A DNA stretch of 13,009 bases from JACVRX01 sp035697245 (GTDB lineage Bacteria; Actinomycetota; Actinomycetes; Jiangellales; Jiangellaceae): contig DASSDH010000033.1 in NCBI GenBank assembly GCA_035697245.1, forward strand, positions 1 to 13,009, read 5' to 3'. Shown here one piece after another: positions 7,088-13,009 of the stretch. Under the pieces are notes generated by a model. The model was not told the DNA's origin. It searched no databases and saw nothing but the letters and a program-made list of their open reading frames with translations. The translations under genes were made by a program, and so were the position numbers. The stretch's first letter is position 1, and every line of letters starts with the position of its first letter.

Positions 7088-8022
7088 CCCGGGTCGCGGT
7101 GATCGACTGCGGCACGAACTCTTTGCGCCTGCTGGTCACGGACATCGACGGTGAATCACAGCGGGACGTGGACCGCCGGCTCGAGATCGTGCGGCTCGGT
7201 CAAGGAGTAGACCGCACCGGCCGGTTCGCACCGGAGGCTTTGGCCCGCACGCTCACCGTCGTGGAGACGTATGCCGCTCTGATCGACTCGCTGGGCGCCG
7301 AGCGGGTTCGGATGGTGGCGACCAGCGCAACCAGGGACGCCAGAGATCGAAGCAGTTTCGCGACCCGGGTCCGTTCGGTGCTTGGCGTCGGGCCCGAGGT
7401 GATCTCGGGCGAGGAGGAGGCCCGGCTCTCGTTTGCCGGCGCCACCAGAGGCTTGCCGCGGTCGGTGCCCATGCCCTATCTCGTCGCGGACATCGGCGGC
7501 GGGTCGACCGAGCTGGCGGCCGGGACGGCCGACGTCGAATCAGCATGCAGCGTCGACGTCGGCTGCGTCCGGCTTACTGAGCGGCACTTCGGAGCAGACC
7601 CGCCACGGCCCGCTCAGATCGAGGCTGCTCGGATGGAGATCGAGGCGGCACTGGACGAAGCGACGCGTTTGGTGCCGATCTCGGCCACCGGAAGCCTGGT
7701 CGGCCTCGCCGGCTCGGTGACGACGGTGGCTGCGATCCACTTGGGGTTGACGACGTACGACCCCGTCGCCATTCATCGTGCGCGGGTCCCCGCTAGTGCG
7801 GTGCGCGAGATCAGCGACCGGCTGCTGGTCGCGTCGCATACCGAGCGGGCGGCAATACCGGCCATGCATCCGGGCCGTGTCGACGTCATCGCCGCGGGAG
7901 CTCTCGTGCTGCGGTCGGTCATTGACCGTGCTGGCGTCGACGAGGTGATCGCGAGCGAGACCGACATCCTCGATGGGATCGCCTGGGAACTCGCGCAGCC
8001 CGCGGAACCTGTCCACCGATGA
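7084..8022 (+). CDS. ppx: Ppx/GppA-family exopolyphosphatase
   Basis: A 312-residue member of the Ppx/GppA phosphatases (ASKHA fold), which cleave terminal phosphate from polyphosphate or convert pppGpp to ppGpp. The GTG at 7084 overlaps the DUF501 stop by four bases. Signatures in order: phosphate-1 loop VIDCGTNSLRLLV (6-18), SATRDARD (81-88), the catalytic ISGEEEARLSFAG (107-119; E111 is the likely base), phosphate-2 loop VADIGGGSTEL (134-144), adenosine-type loop GLAGSVTTVAA (207-217), and RVDVIAAGALVL (265-276). It is the short two-domain form: the C-terminal HD-like region of E. coli Ppx and GppA is missing, as in the M. tuberculosis homologues Rv0496 and Rv1026. Synteny points to the Rv1026 type. 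Whether this protein prefers polyphosphate or pppGpp cannot be read from the sequence. Confidence 0.93.
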   Translation: MTRVAVIDCGTNSLRLLVTDIDGESQRDVDRRLEIVRLGQGVDRTGRFAPEALARTLTVVETYAALIDSLGAERVRMVATSATRDARDRSSFATRVRSVLGVGPEVISGEEEARLSFAGATRGLPRSVPMPYLVADIGGGSTELAAGTADVESACSVDVGCVRLTERHFGADPPRPAQIEAARMEIEAALDEATRLVPISATGSLVGLAGSVTTVAAIHLGLTTYDPVAIHRARVPASAVREISDRLLVASHTERAAIPAMHPGRVDVIAAGALVLRSVIDRAGVDEVIASETDILDGIAWELAQPAEPVHR

Positions 8023-8846
8023 GCCTTCCGCATCCTGCAATCGGCGGGGACTTCCCGAGCCCGGTCCCGCCGGGTACCGGATGGCCGGGCGATCAGGCGA
8101 CGTCCTGGACGCCGGTGGCGCACGACGCGCGGGAGGTCGCCACCCTTGCCACTGATGTCGAGCTTGCGGAGTTGACCGCGCGATCATCCGTGTGCCGGGC
8201 GTGCCCACGGCTGGTGCTGTGGCGCGAGCAGGTCGCGAGCACCAAGCGGCGATCGTTTGCCGACGAGCCGTATTGGGGACGGCCAGTGCCTGGCTGGGGA
8301 GATCCCGACGCGTACATATTGATCGTCGGCCTGGCACCCGCGGCGCACGGCGGCAACCGAACCGGCCGGGTCTTCACCGGTGATCGCAGCGGCGACTGGC
8401 TGTTCGCCGCGCTGCACCGGGCCGGGCTCGCAACACAGCCGACATCGGTTCACGCTGCCGACGAGCTGCGGCTGGTCGGCGCCCGGGTCGTCGCCGCTGT
8501 CCGATGTGCCCCGCCAGGGAATGCACCGAGCCGAGTCGAGCGGGACACCTGCGCGCAATGGCTGGACCGTGAGGTGGAGCTGATGTTGGGCACCGTCCGT
8601 GCCGTCATCGCGCTGGGCTCGTTCGCCTGGGCGGCAGCGCTCGGGGCGCTTGGTCGCAACGGGTTCGTGATACCGCGGCCGCGGCCGGCGTTCGGTCACG
8701 GCGCCGAAGCGGTTCTCCGCCGTTCGAGCGGCTCGGCGATCCGGCTGACCGGGTGTTACCACCCGAGCCAGCAGAACACGTTCACGGGCAAGCTGACCGA
8801 GCCGATGCTCGACGACATCCTGCACCGGGCAATCGCGACCGGCTGA
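8019..8846 (+). CDS. udgB: Family 5 uracil-DNA glycosylase (UdgB), 4Fe-4S
   Basis: A 275-residue thermostable-type uracil-DNA glycosylase of family 5. Members remove uracil, and often hypoxanthine and other deaminated bases, from DNA to start base excision repair. The ATG at 8019 overlaps the ppx stop by four bases (ATGA). Four cysteines, C59 and C62 (CRACPRLV), C163 (VRCAPPGN) and C178 (CAQW), have the C-x2-C ... C-x14-C spacing of the 4Fe-4S cluster in families 4 and 5. Motif A is GLAPAAHGGNRTG (104-116), which lacks the acidic catalytic residue of other families, as is usual for UdgB; the DNA-intercalating motif is YHPSQQNTFTGKL (247-259). Residues 1-45 are a poorly conserved, Pro-rich extension. 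In M. tuberculosis udgB (Rv1259) is not in this cluster, so the link to ppx is a local feature. It is probably the last gene of the eno operon. Confidence 0.94.
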   Translation: MSLPHPAIGGDFPSPVPPGTGWPGDQATSWTPVAHDAREVATLATDVELAELTARSSVCRACPRLVLWREQVASTKRRSFADEPYWGRPVPGWGDPDAYILIVGLAPAAHGGNRTGRVFTGDRSGDWLFAALHRAGLATQPTSVHAADELRLVGARVVAAVRCAPPGNAPSRVERDTCAQWLDREVELMLGTVRAVIALGSFAWAAALGALGRNGFVIPRPRPAFGHGAEAVLRRSSGSAIRLTGCYHPSQQNTFTGKLTEPMLDDILHRAIATG

Positions 8847-8895
8847 CGGGTTGTCCAGCGTTTCGAGGCGTCGGCACGCCCTGGGGCGCGACAGA

Positions 8896-8990
8896 CGATT
8901 GGCACGCTCTCCGGGCGCAATTGGCTCGTCGAACCGCTGTATTCGTGCCCGACTCTGGATGGTTTGTGGAACCGGTCAGCGTGCCAATCG
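8896..8990. repeat. 13-bp inverted repeat with wide spacer, plus direct GGCACGC copy
   Basis: CGATTGGCACGCT (8896-8908) and AGCGTGCCAATCG (8978-8990) are exact reverse complements 69 bases apart. A related direct copy, TCGGCACGCCCT with GGGGCGC after it, begins at 8871. The stretch from 8847 to 9025 carries no gene I can support. The spacing suits either a large RNA hairpin after udgB or paired protein sites upstream of ndh; the role is unknown. Confidence 0.55.
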
Positions 8991-9025
8991 CATGGTGACG
9001 CGGCCGAGCGCGCGAGGAGGCCGGA

Positions 9026-9047
9026 CCTTGTGAATGGATTCACAAGG
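9026..9047. promoter_or_regulatory. Rex (NADH/NAD+ sensing repressor) operator before ndh
   Basis: Positions 9028-9045 read TTGTGAATGGATTCACAA, a perfect match to the Rex operator consensus TTGTGAAnnnnTTCACAA. The palindrome extends to CCTTGTGAAT/ATTCACAAGG (10+10 with a GG centre), and with one unpaired A to CCGG arms at 9021-9024 and 9048-9051. It spans about -37 to -20 relative to the predicted ndh transcription start, so bound Rex would block the -35 region. Rex leaves DNA when NADH is high, which would release an NADH-oxidising enzyme. Confidence 0.9.
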
Positions 9048-9052
9048 CCGGG

Positions 9053-9058
9053 TAGAGT
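9053..9058 (+). promoter_or_regulatory. -10 box of ndh; leaderless start
   Basis: TAGAGT fits TAnnnT, and its last base is seven before the A of the ndh ATG at 9065, predicting a leaderless transcript. No Shine-Dalgarno sequence precedes the ATG. The -35 (TTGTGA at 9028-9033 with a 19-base spacer, or a shifted hexamer) falls within the Rex operator. Confidence 0.7.
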
Positions 9059-9064
9059 TGCAGT

Positions 9065-10396
9065 ATGGCCGAACGACCTGTGCCGCGCATTCTCATCGTC
9101 GGCGGCGGCTACGTCGGGATGTACACCGCTCTTCGGCTGCAGAAGCGGCTGAAGTGGAGCAGCTTCCGCATCACGGTGATCGACCCACGCTCGTACATGA
9201 CCTACCAGCCGTTCCTGCCCGAAGCGGCGGCCGGCTCGTTGGAGCCGCGACACGTGGTGGTGCCCCTGCGTCGCGTCCTGCGGGACTGCCAGGTGATCAC
9301 CGGCGAGGTCATCGACATCCGGCACGCCGACCGCATCGCTCGGGTGAAGCCGCGGGTCGGCGATGCGTACGACCTCGCCTACGACCAACTCGTGGTGGCG
9401 CTCGGCTCGGTCGCACGTACGCTGCCGATCCCCGGCCTCGCCGACCAGGGGATCGGGTTCAAGCAGGTCGAGGAGGCGATCGCGTTGCGCAACCATGTGC
9501 TAGACCGGCTCGACGTGGCCGCCTCGACACCGGACGAGCTGGTTCGACGGCGTGCGCTGAGCTTCGTCGTCGTCGGCGGAGGGTACGCAGGCGTGGAAGC
9601 GCTTGCCGAACTTCAGGACATGGCCAAGGACGCCCTGCGTTATTACCCGTATCTGAAGCCGCATCACATGCGGTGGGTGCTAGTCGAGGCGACGAACCGG
9701 ATCCTGCCGGAGGTCGGGACGGACATGGGCGCCTACACCCTCGAGGAGTTGCGTCGGCATGGCATCGAGGTGCGGCTCGAGACCCGCCTGAAGTCCTGCG
9801 TCGATGGTCATGTCGTCCTCGACGACGGCACCGAGTTCGACAGCGACACGTTGATCTGGACCGCGGGTGTGAAGGCCCACCCGCTTGTCGGAGCCAGTGA
9901 CCTGCCGGTGGACGAGAAGGCCCGGCTACGCTGCCGAGCCGACCTGCGGGTCGACGGTGTCGACGATGCGTGGGGCGCCGGTGACTGTGCGGCGATCCCG
10001 GACCTCACTTCGGATGTGCCGGGCGCAACCACCGGGCCCAATGCTCAGCACGCAGTCCGCCAGGCGAAACTCCTCGGCGACAACGTCGCCGCGGTGCTGC
10101 GCGGGCGGTCACCGAAGAACTACGTGCACAAGTATGTCGGTTCGGTCGCCAGTCTCGGCCTGCACAAAGGGGTCGCGCAGGTCTACGGGATCAAGCTGAA
10201 GGGCTTCATCGCCTGGTTCATGCACCGGACCTATCACGTCAGCAAGCTGCCGACCTTCAACCGCAAGGTGCGGGTGATCATGGACTGGACGCTGGCGTTG
10301 TTCTTCCGTCGCGAGATCGTCTCGCTGGGTCGGGTGCACGTGCCCCGGGAGGAGTTCCGCCGCGCCGCCGAACCCAGGCCGCCCAGCTCCCGTTGA
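9065..10396 (+). CDS. ndh: Type II NADH dehydrogenase (NDH-2)
   Basis: A 443-residue flavoprotein that passes electrons from NADH to the quinone pool without pumping protons, bound to the inner face of the cytoplasmic membrane. The FAD dinucleotide fold is ILIVGGGYVGMYTALRL (G13-G14-G15-x-x-G18); the NADH fold is VVVGGGYAGVEALAEL (G171-G176); GAGDCA (304-309) supplies the FAD ribityl aspartate D307; and the quinone-site motif AQHAVRQ (327-333) is typical of NDH-2. The C-terminal part (KGFIAWFMHRTYHV ... IMDWTLALFFRREIVSLG) alternates hydrophobic and basic residues and fits the amphipathic membrane anchor. The ATG at 9065 is chosen because it leaves the first GGG loop at its usual distance and sits at the predicted +1. 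A perfect Rex operator lies just upstream, tying expression to the NADH/NAD+ ratio. A ferredoxin reductase-like relative is possible but less likely given the anchor and operator. Confidence 0.94.
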   Translation: MAERPVPRILIVGGGYVGMYTALRLQKRLKWSSFRITVIDPRSYMTYQPFLPEAAAGSLEPRHVVVPLRRVLRDCQVITGEVIDIRHADRIARVKPRVGDAYDLAYDQLVVALGSVARTLPIPGLADQGIGFKQVEEAIALRNHVLDRLDVAASTPDELVRRRALSFVVVGGGYAGVEALAELQDMAKDALRYYPYLKPHHMRWVLVEATNRILPEVGTDMGAYTLEELRRHGIEVRLETRLKSCVDGHVVLDDGTEFDSDTLIWTAGVKAHPLVGASDLPVDEKARLRCRADLRVDGVDDAWGAGDCAAIPDLTSDVPGATTGPNAQHAVRQAKLLGDNVAAVLRGRSPKNYVHKYVGSVASLGLHKGVAQVYGIKLKGFIAWFMHRTYHVSKLPTFNRKVRVIMDWTLALFFRREIVSLGRVHVPREEFRRAAEPRPPSSR

Positions 10397-10427
10397 ACGT
10401 GATCGACGGGAGCCGGGAGCGACCGGA

Positions 10428-10433
10428 TACCCT
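10428..10433 (+). promoter_or_regulatory. Candidate -10 box for the CFA-ACT-def unit
   Basis: TACCCT fits TAnnnT and predicts initiation near 10440, with a 26-base leader containing GGGAGG (10451-10456) nine bases before the GTG at 10466. No good -35 is visible, and the hexamer touches a 7-bp dyad. The call rests mainly on position. Confidence 0.35.
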
Positions 10434-10446
10434 GGCCGGGGCCAGG
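10431..10446. repeat. Short GC-rich dyad after ndh
   Basis: CCTGGCC (10431-10437) and GGCCAGG (10440-10446) are exact reverse complements with a 2-base centre (or 6 bp with a 4-base CGGG loop). It lies 34 bases after the ndh stop with no T-run. It could act as a weak terminator for ndh or as an operator at the start of the next transcript; I cannot decide. Confidence 0.45.
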
Positions 10447-10465
10447 TGATGGGAGGGCCGGATCG

Positions 10466-11761
10466 GTGCTGAGCGGAAAGCCGGAGGTTGCTGACCGCAT
10501 CGTCGTTATCCTCGAACGCATTCTGGGTGCGCCTGTGCCGCTGCGGATCCGGGCATGGGACGGTTCCGTTGCCGGCGCCGCCGATGGGCCGACACTGCTG
10601 ATCAACTCTCGGCGCGCCTTGCGACGCGTGCTCTGGCAGCCCGACGAGGTCGGACTCGGCCGGGCCTGGGTGTCCAGAGAAATCGACCTCGACGGTGACT
10701 TCGAGCAGGCGCTGACCCGCTTCGAGAGCGTCGGGCGTGATCTCGCGGCGCGCCGGCAGCTTTCTCTCCGCGAACGAGTCGAGGTACTGCGGGCCGCCGC
10801 GCTGCTCGGCGTCATCGGTTTGCCGCCAACGCCACCGCCGGAGGAGATTGCACTCTCCGGCCAACGGCACTCGAGGAGCCGGGACCGGGTCGCAGTCACC
10901 CACCACTACGACGTCGGCAATGACTTCTACGAGATCGTGTTGGGCCCGTCGATGACCTACTCCTGCGCATACTGGGCCCGTCCCGATGACCCGACATACT
11001 CGCTCGAGGACGCCCAGCGCGACAAGCTGGAACTGATCTGCCGGAAGCTCGGCCTCGGTTCGGGCATGCGGTTGCTGGACGTCGGGTGCGGGTGGGGGTC
11101 GCTCGTCGTGCACGCGGCCAGAGAGCACGGCGTTCAGGCGGTCGGTATCACGTTGTCCCAGGAGCAGGCCGAGTATGCCCGCAAGCGCGTGGTCGACGAA
11201 GGTATCGCCGACCTTGTCGACATTCGGGTGCAGGACTGGCGTGACGTCGTCGACCAGCCGTTCGACGCCATCGCGAGCGTCGGCATGGCCGAACACCTCG
11301 GGTCGGAACAATGGGAGGAGTACGCTCGCGCGCTGCACGGGCTGCTGGTGCCGGGCGGGCGACTGCTCAACCACCAGATCGTCCGGCGGCCGGGCCCCGG
11401 CCGACCAGGTCGGACGTTCATCGGTGCCTTCGTCTTCCCCGACGGTGAACTGCTGCCGCTGAGCGACGTGGTCGCCGCGATCGAGAGCGCCGACCTCGAG
11501 GTGCGCGACGTGGAGAGCCTGCGCGAGCACTACGGCCGCACCCTGCGACGTTGGGTGAACAATCTGGAACGTCAGTGGGATCGGGCCGTCGCGTTGGCCG
11601 GTAGCGGGCGAGCCCGGGTCTGGCGGCTCTACATGACCGCATCGGCACTCTCGTTCGACGCCGGTCGCATCGGCGTCGCGCAGGTACTCGCCGTTCGTCG
11701 GGAGGCTCACGGCGGCAGTGGCCTACCCGCCACCCGGGGCTCCTGGCTCGGCGTCGGGTGA
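10466..11761 (+). CDS. Cyclopropane-fatty-acid-synthase-family methyltransferase
   Basis: A 431-residue S-adenosylmethionine-dependent enzyme of the CFA synthase family, which adds a methylene or methyl group to the double bond of unsaturated acyl chains in membrane phospholipids. The GTG at 10466 follows GGGAGG. An N-terminal lipid-binding region (1-135) precedes the catalytic fold: HHYDVGNDFY (146-155), YSCAYW (165-170; C167 matches Cys139 of E. coli Cfa), the SAM loop LLDVGCGWGS (203-212), MAEHLG (274-279; E276 matches the active-site glutamate), H303 (NHQIV), FVFPDGELLP (322-331) and HYGRTLRRW (355-363, with Y356). All key residues remain. The exact product is open: cyclopropane, or a 10-methyl branch as made by TmsB/BfaB. 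No TmsA-like flavin reductase lies alongside, so neither is settled. It overlaps the ACT gene by four bases. Confidence 0.9.
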   Translation: MLSGKPEVADRIVVILERILGAPVPLRIRAWDGSVAGAADGPTLLINSRRALRRVLWQPDEVGLGRAWVSREIDLDGDFEQALTRFESVGRDLAARRQLSLRERVEVLRAAALLGVIGLPPTPPPEEIALSGQRHSRSRDRVAVTHHYDVGNDFYEIVLGPSMTYSCAYWARPDDPTYSLEDAQRDKLELICRKLGLGSGMRLLDVGCGWGSLVVHAAREHGVQAVGITLSQEQAEYARKRVVDEGIADLVDIRVQDWRDVVDQPFDAIASVGMAEHLGSEQWEEYARALHGLLVPGGRLLNHQIVRRPGPGRPGRTFIGAFVFPDGELLPLSDVVAAIESADLEVRDVESLREHYGRTLRRWVNNLERQWDRAVALAGSGRARVWRLYMTASALSFDAGRIGVAQVLAVRREAHGGSGLPATRGSWLGVG

Positions 11762-12276
11762 GCCTGCAAGCCGTCACGGTCATCGGGCACGACCGGCCGG
11801 GCATCATCGCCGACGTCACAGCCGGACTGGCCGATCTCGGGCTCAACATCGAGGACTCGTCGATGACCCGCCTGCGTGGTCACTTCGCGATGACCCTGAT
11901 CTGCGCTGGTGACCGGTCGTCGCGCGAGGTGGAACATAGGCTTGCGCCGCTGTGCGCCGACGGATCGTTGGTCGTCTCGGTGCGCGAGGTGCCGCCAGAG
12001 CCAGATCCGGACCGGACCGGGACTGCTTACGTACTCACCGTCCATGGCGGCGACCGGCCGGGCATCGTCTCGGCAGTCACACGGGTACTGGCGCAGGCCA
12101 GCGGCAACATCACCGACCTGACCACGCGACTGACCGGCGATCTGTACGTCCTCGTGGCGGAGGTCGACCTGCCGGCCGGTGTCGACGAGGCGACGCTCGC
12201 GGCGCGCCTTGCCGCCATCGGGCGCGATCTTGGCGTGGGTGTGACGTTGCGTCGGCAGGACACCGACGTCCTGTGA
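11758..12276 (+). CDS. Tandem ACT-domain protein (GcvR-like)
   Basis: A 172-residue protein of two ACT domains and nothing else. The GTG at 11758 overlaps the methyltransferase stop by four bases (GTGA). Domain 1 (about 4-77) opens VTVIGHDRPGIIADV with LNIEDSSMTRLRGHF; domain 2 (about 90-167) opens VLTVHGGDRPGIVSAV with GNITDLTTRLTGDLYVL. The paired (H/G)DRPGI loops are the usual amino-acid-binding face. The layout matches the GcvR-type glycine cleavage regulators, but such stand-alone double-ACT proteins occur widely in bacteria that lack GcvA, so the GcvR function should not be assumed. It has no DNA-binding domain, so it probably acts through a partner protein or as a ligand sensor. No ribosome site is clear; translation is probably coupled. 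The neighbouring deformylase gene overlaps by four bases. Confidence 0.88.
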   Translation: MSLQAVTVIGHDRPGIIADVTAGLADLGLNIEDSSMTRLRGHFAMTLICAGDRSSREVEHRLAPLCADGSLVVSVREVPPEPDPDRTGTAYVLTVHGGDRPGIVSAVTRVLAQASGNITDLTTRLTGDLYVLVAEVDLPAGVDEATLAARLAAIGRDLGVGVTLRRQDTDVL

Positions 12277-12818
12277 GCCTGGTCGACTGGACCGAGCACG
12301 ACCTCGGCGTCCGGGGCGAGATCCTGCCGGTGGTCCGGGCACCGCATTCGGTTCTCGCCCAGCCGGCCGAACCCGTCGATCCAACCGACCCGAAGGTCAT
12401 CCAACTCGCGGCCGATTTGGTCGCGACAATGCGAGTGTCACCAGGGTGCGTCGGGTTGGCGGCGCCACAGGTCGATGTCGGACAACGCGTCTTTTGTGTC
12501 GACGTGTTGGCACACCCCAGGGCTCGAACGACGCACGGGACCTTCGTCGTCTGCAACGCCGAGATCGTGCAGGCGACGCGCCGGGAGCTCGGGCGGGAGG
12601 GCTGCATGTCCGTTCCCGACCTCACCGGTGACGTTCGGCGCGCTACCCGTCTGGTGGTGGCGGGCACGCTGCCCGGATCGGGGGATGCGGTCACGATCGA
12701 GACCGATGCCTTCGAGGCCAGGGCTGTCCAGCACGAGATCGACCACTGCGCGGGCTTGTTGTTCGTGGATCGGGTCGCCGGCGCCCATGCTGTCTATCCG
12801 CGCCGTCGATATCTTTGA
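12273..12818 (+). CDS. def: Peptide deformylase
   Basis: Peptide deformylase removes the formyl group from N-terminal formyl-methionine of new proteins. The GTG at 12273 overlaps the ACT gene stop (GTGA) and gives 181 residues, normal for the family; the open frame further upstream lies inside the ACT gene and is ignored. All three motifs are present: CVGLAAPQ (59-66), EGCMS (109-113; metal ligand C111) and QHEIDH (153-158; metal ligands H154 and H158, catalytic E155). The first glycine of the usual GxGLAA motif is cysteine, as in eukaryotic PDF, and after EGCMS the sequence runs VPDLTGDVRR rather than the commoner VPG. This looks like a divergent paralogue. It is not beside fmt, so a second, standard def may exist elsewhere in the genome (inference). 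Confidence 0.93.
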   Translation: MSLVDWTEHDLGVRGEILPVVRAPHSVLAQPAEPVDPTDPKVIQLAADLVATMRVSPGCVGLAAPQVDVGQRVFCVDVLAHPRARTTHGTFVVCNAEIVQATRRELGREGCMSVPDLTGDVRRATRLVVAGTLPGSGDAVTIETDAFEARAVQHEIDHCAGLLFVDRVAGAHAVYPRRRYL

Positions 12819-12919
12819 GCCGGGCCGGGGTAGCGAAGTCGCACAATCGTCTGCTCCAACCAGTCGCGAACGTAGGCGAGCGCAGCTGACGTCCAACCCT
12901 CCGAGCAGTTCATGGCCCG

Positions 12920-12925
12920 TAGCCT
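12920..12925 (+). promoter_or_regulatory. Candidate -10 box of the tRNA gene
   Basis: TAGCCT fits TAnnnT and predicts a transcript starting near 12932, three bases before the mature tRNA. No -35 is evident at 17-18 bases. The rest of the 12819-12934 gap shows no gene or clear terminator. Confidence 0.4.
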
Positions 12926-12934
12926 GAACGCAGC

Positions 12935-13008
12935 GCCCCCGTAGCCCAACCGGCAGAGGCAGCGGACTTAAAATCCGCCCAGTGTGGGTTCGACCCCCAC
13001 CGGGGGCA
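12935..13008 (+). tRNA. tRNA with anticodon UAA (nominal Leu), short variable loop
   Basis: A complete 74-base cloverleaf: acceptor GCCCCCG (12935-12941) with CGGGGGC (13001-13007) and discriminator A (13008); T8 and A9; D stem GCC (12944-12946) with GGC (12958-12960) and conserved GG at 12952-12953; anticodon stem GCGGA (12962-12966) with TCCGC (12974-12978); loop CTTAAAA with anticodon TAA at 12969-12971; T stem GTGGG (12984-12988) with CCCAC (12996-13000) and loop TTCGACC. All stems are fully Watson-Crick. The variable loop is only five bases (12979-12983), so this is class I, whereas bacterial tRNA-Leu normally has a long class II arm. A15 and T48 can form the Levitt pair of class I folds. 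The UAA anticodon reads UUA, nominally leucine, and A73 agrees, but the charging enzyme is uncertain. The window stops one base later (C), so an encoded CCA cannot be checked. Confidence 0.85.
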
Positions 13009-13009
13009 C

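Noticed and set aside
8899..8908. TTGGCACGCT as a sigma-54 -24 element
   Set aside because: Actinobacteria generally lack sigma-54, and no TTGC -12 element sits at the right spacing.
8847..9064. Small open frames in the udgB-ndh gap
   Set aside because: None has a ribosome site or protein-like composition, and the stretch is occupied by repeats, the Rex site and the ndh promoter.
10109..11710. A 533-codon open frame on the minus strand opposite ndh and the CFA-family gene
   Set aside because: It is a compositional shadow in high-GC DNA: it lies antisense to two well-recognised genes, and its translation shows no known motif.
12935..13008. Reading the terminal tRNA as a bldA-type tRNA-Leu
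   Set aside because: bldA has a long class II variable arm; here the loop is five bases and all stems fit a class I molecule.
1..13009. Mobile elements, CRISPR arrays, prophage or defence genes
   Set aside because: No transposase, integrase, spaced direct repeats or terminal repeats were seen; gene content and order are those of a core chromosomal region.

Overview
The window is a clearly high-GC, densely packed stretch with about half of its starts GTG, four-base GTGA/ATGA gene overlaps and TAnnnT -10 boxes. These traits and the gene content point to the chromosome of an Actinomycetota (actinobacterium). The segment mfd ... mazG ... eno - divIC - DUF501 - ppx is the conserved actinobacterial housekeeping block (in Mycobacterium tuberculosis the Rv1020-Rv1026 region). 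UUA (TTA) leucine codons, found by eye in mfd, eno and the DUF501 gene, argue against a Streptomyces-like genome in which TTA is kept out of housekeeping genes. I could not identify the genus.

Layout. All genes are on the + strand. (1) 1-2843: 3' part of mfd, the transcription-repair coupling factor; its N-terminus lies outside the window. (2) 2960-4587: a SurA-N-like lipoprotein and mazG, eight bases apart, preceded by a 12-bp dyad and closed by a 12-bp stem-loop at 4591-4624. (3) 4737-8846: a tight operon eno - divIC/ftsB-like - DUF501 - ppx/gppA - udgB, with a 3-base gap and then four-base overlaps. Its promoter appears leaderless, with the eno GTG at +1. (4) 8847-9064: a non-coding regulatory stretch with a long-spaced 13-bp inverted repeat and a perfect Rex (NADH/NAD+ sensor) operator. 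(5) 9065-10396: a type II NADH dehydrogenase, also apparently leaderless, with the Rex site over its -35 region. (6) 10466-12818: a CFA-family methyltransferase, a double-ACT protein and a peptide deformylase, chained by GTGA overlaps. (7) 12935-13008: a tRNA with anticodon UAA but a short, class I variable loop.

Together the genes cover DNA repair (mfd, mazG, udgB), glycolysis (eno), division (divIC), polyphosphate or alarmone turnover (ppx), respiration (ndh), lipid modification and N-terminal protein processing. This is mostly core genome. I see no insertion sequence, prophage, CRISPR array or obvious defence system. The most interesting items are small: the unusual UAA tRNA, the Rex-controlled leaderless ndh promoter, the leaderless eno promoter and the dyads around the lipoprotein-mazG unit. 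No intergenic stretch exceeds 300 bases.
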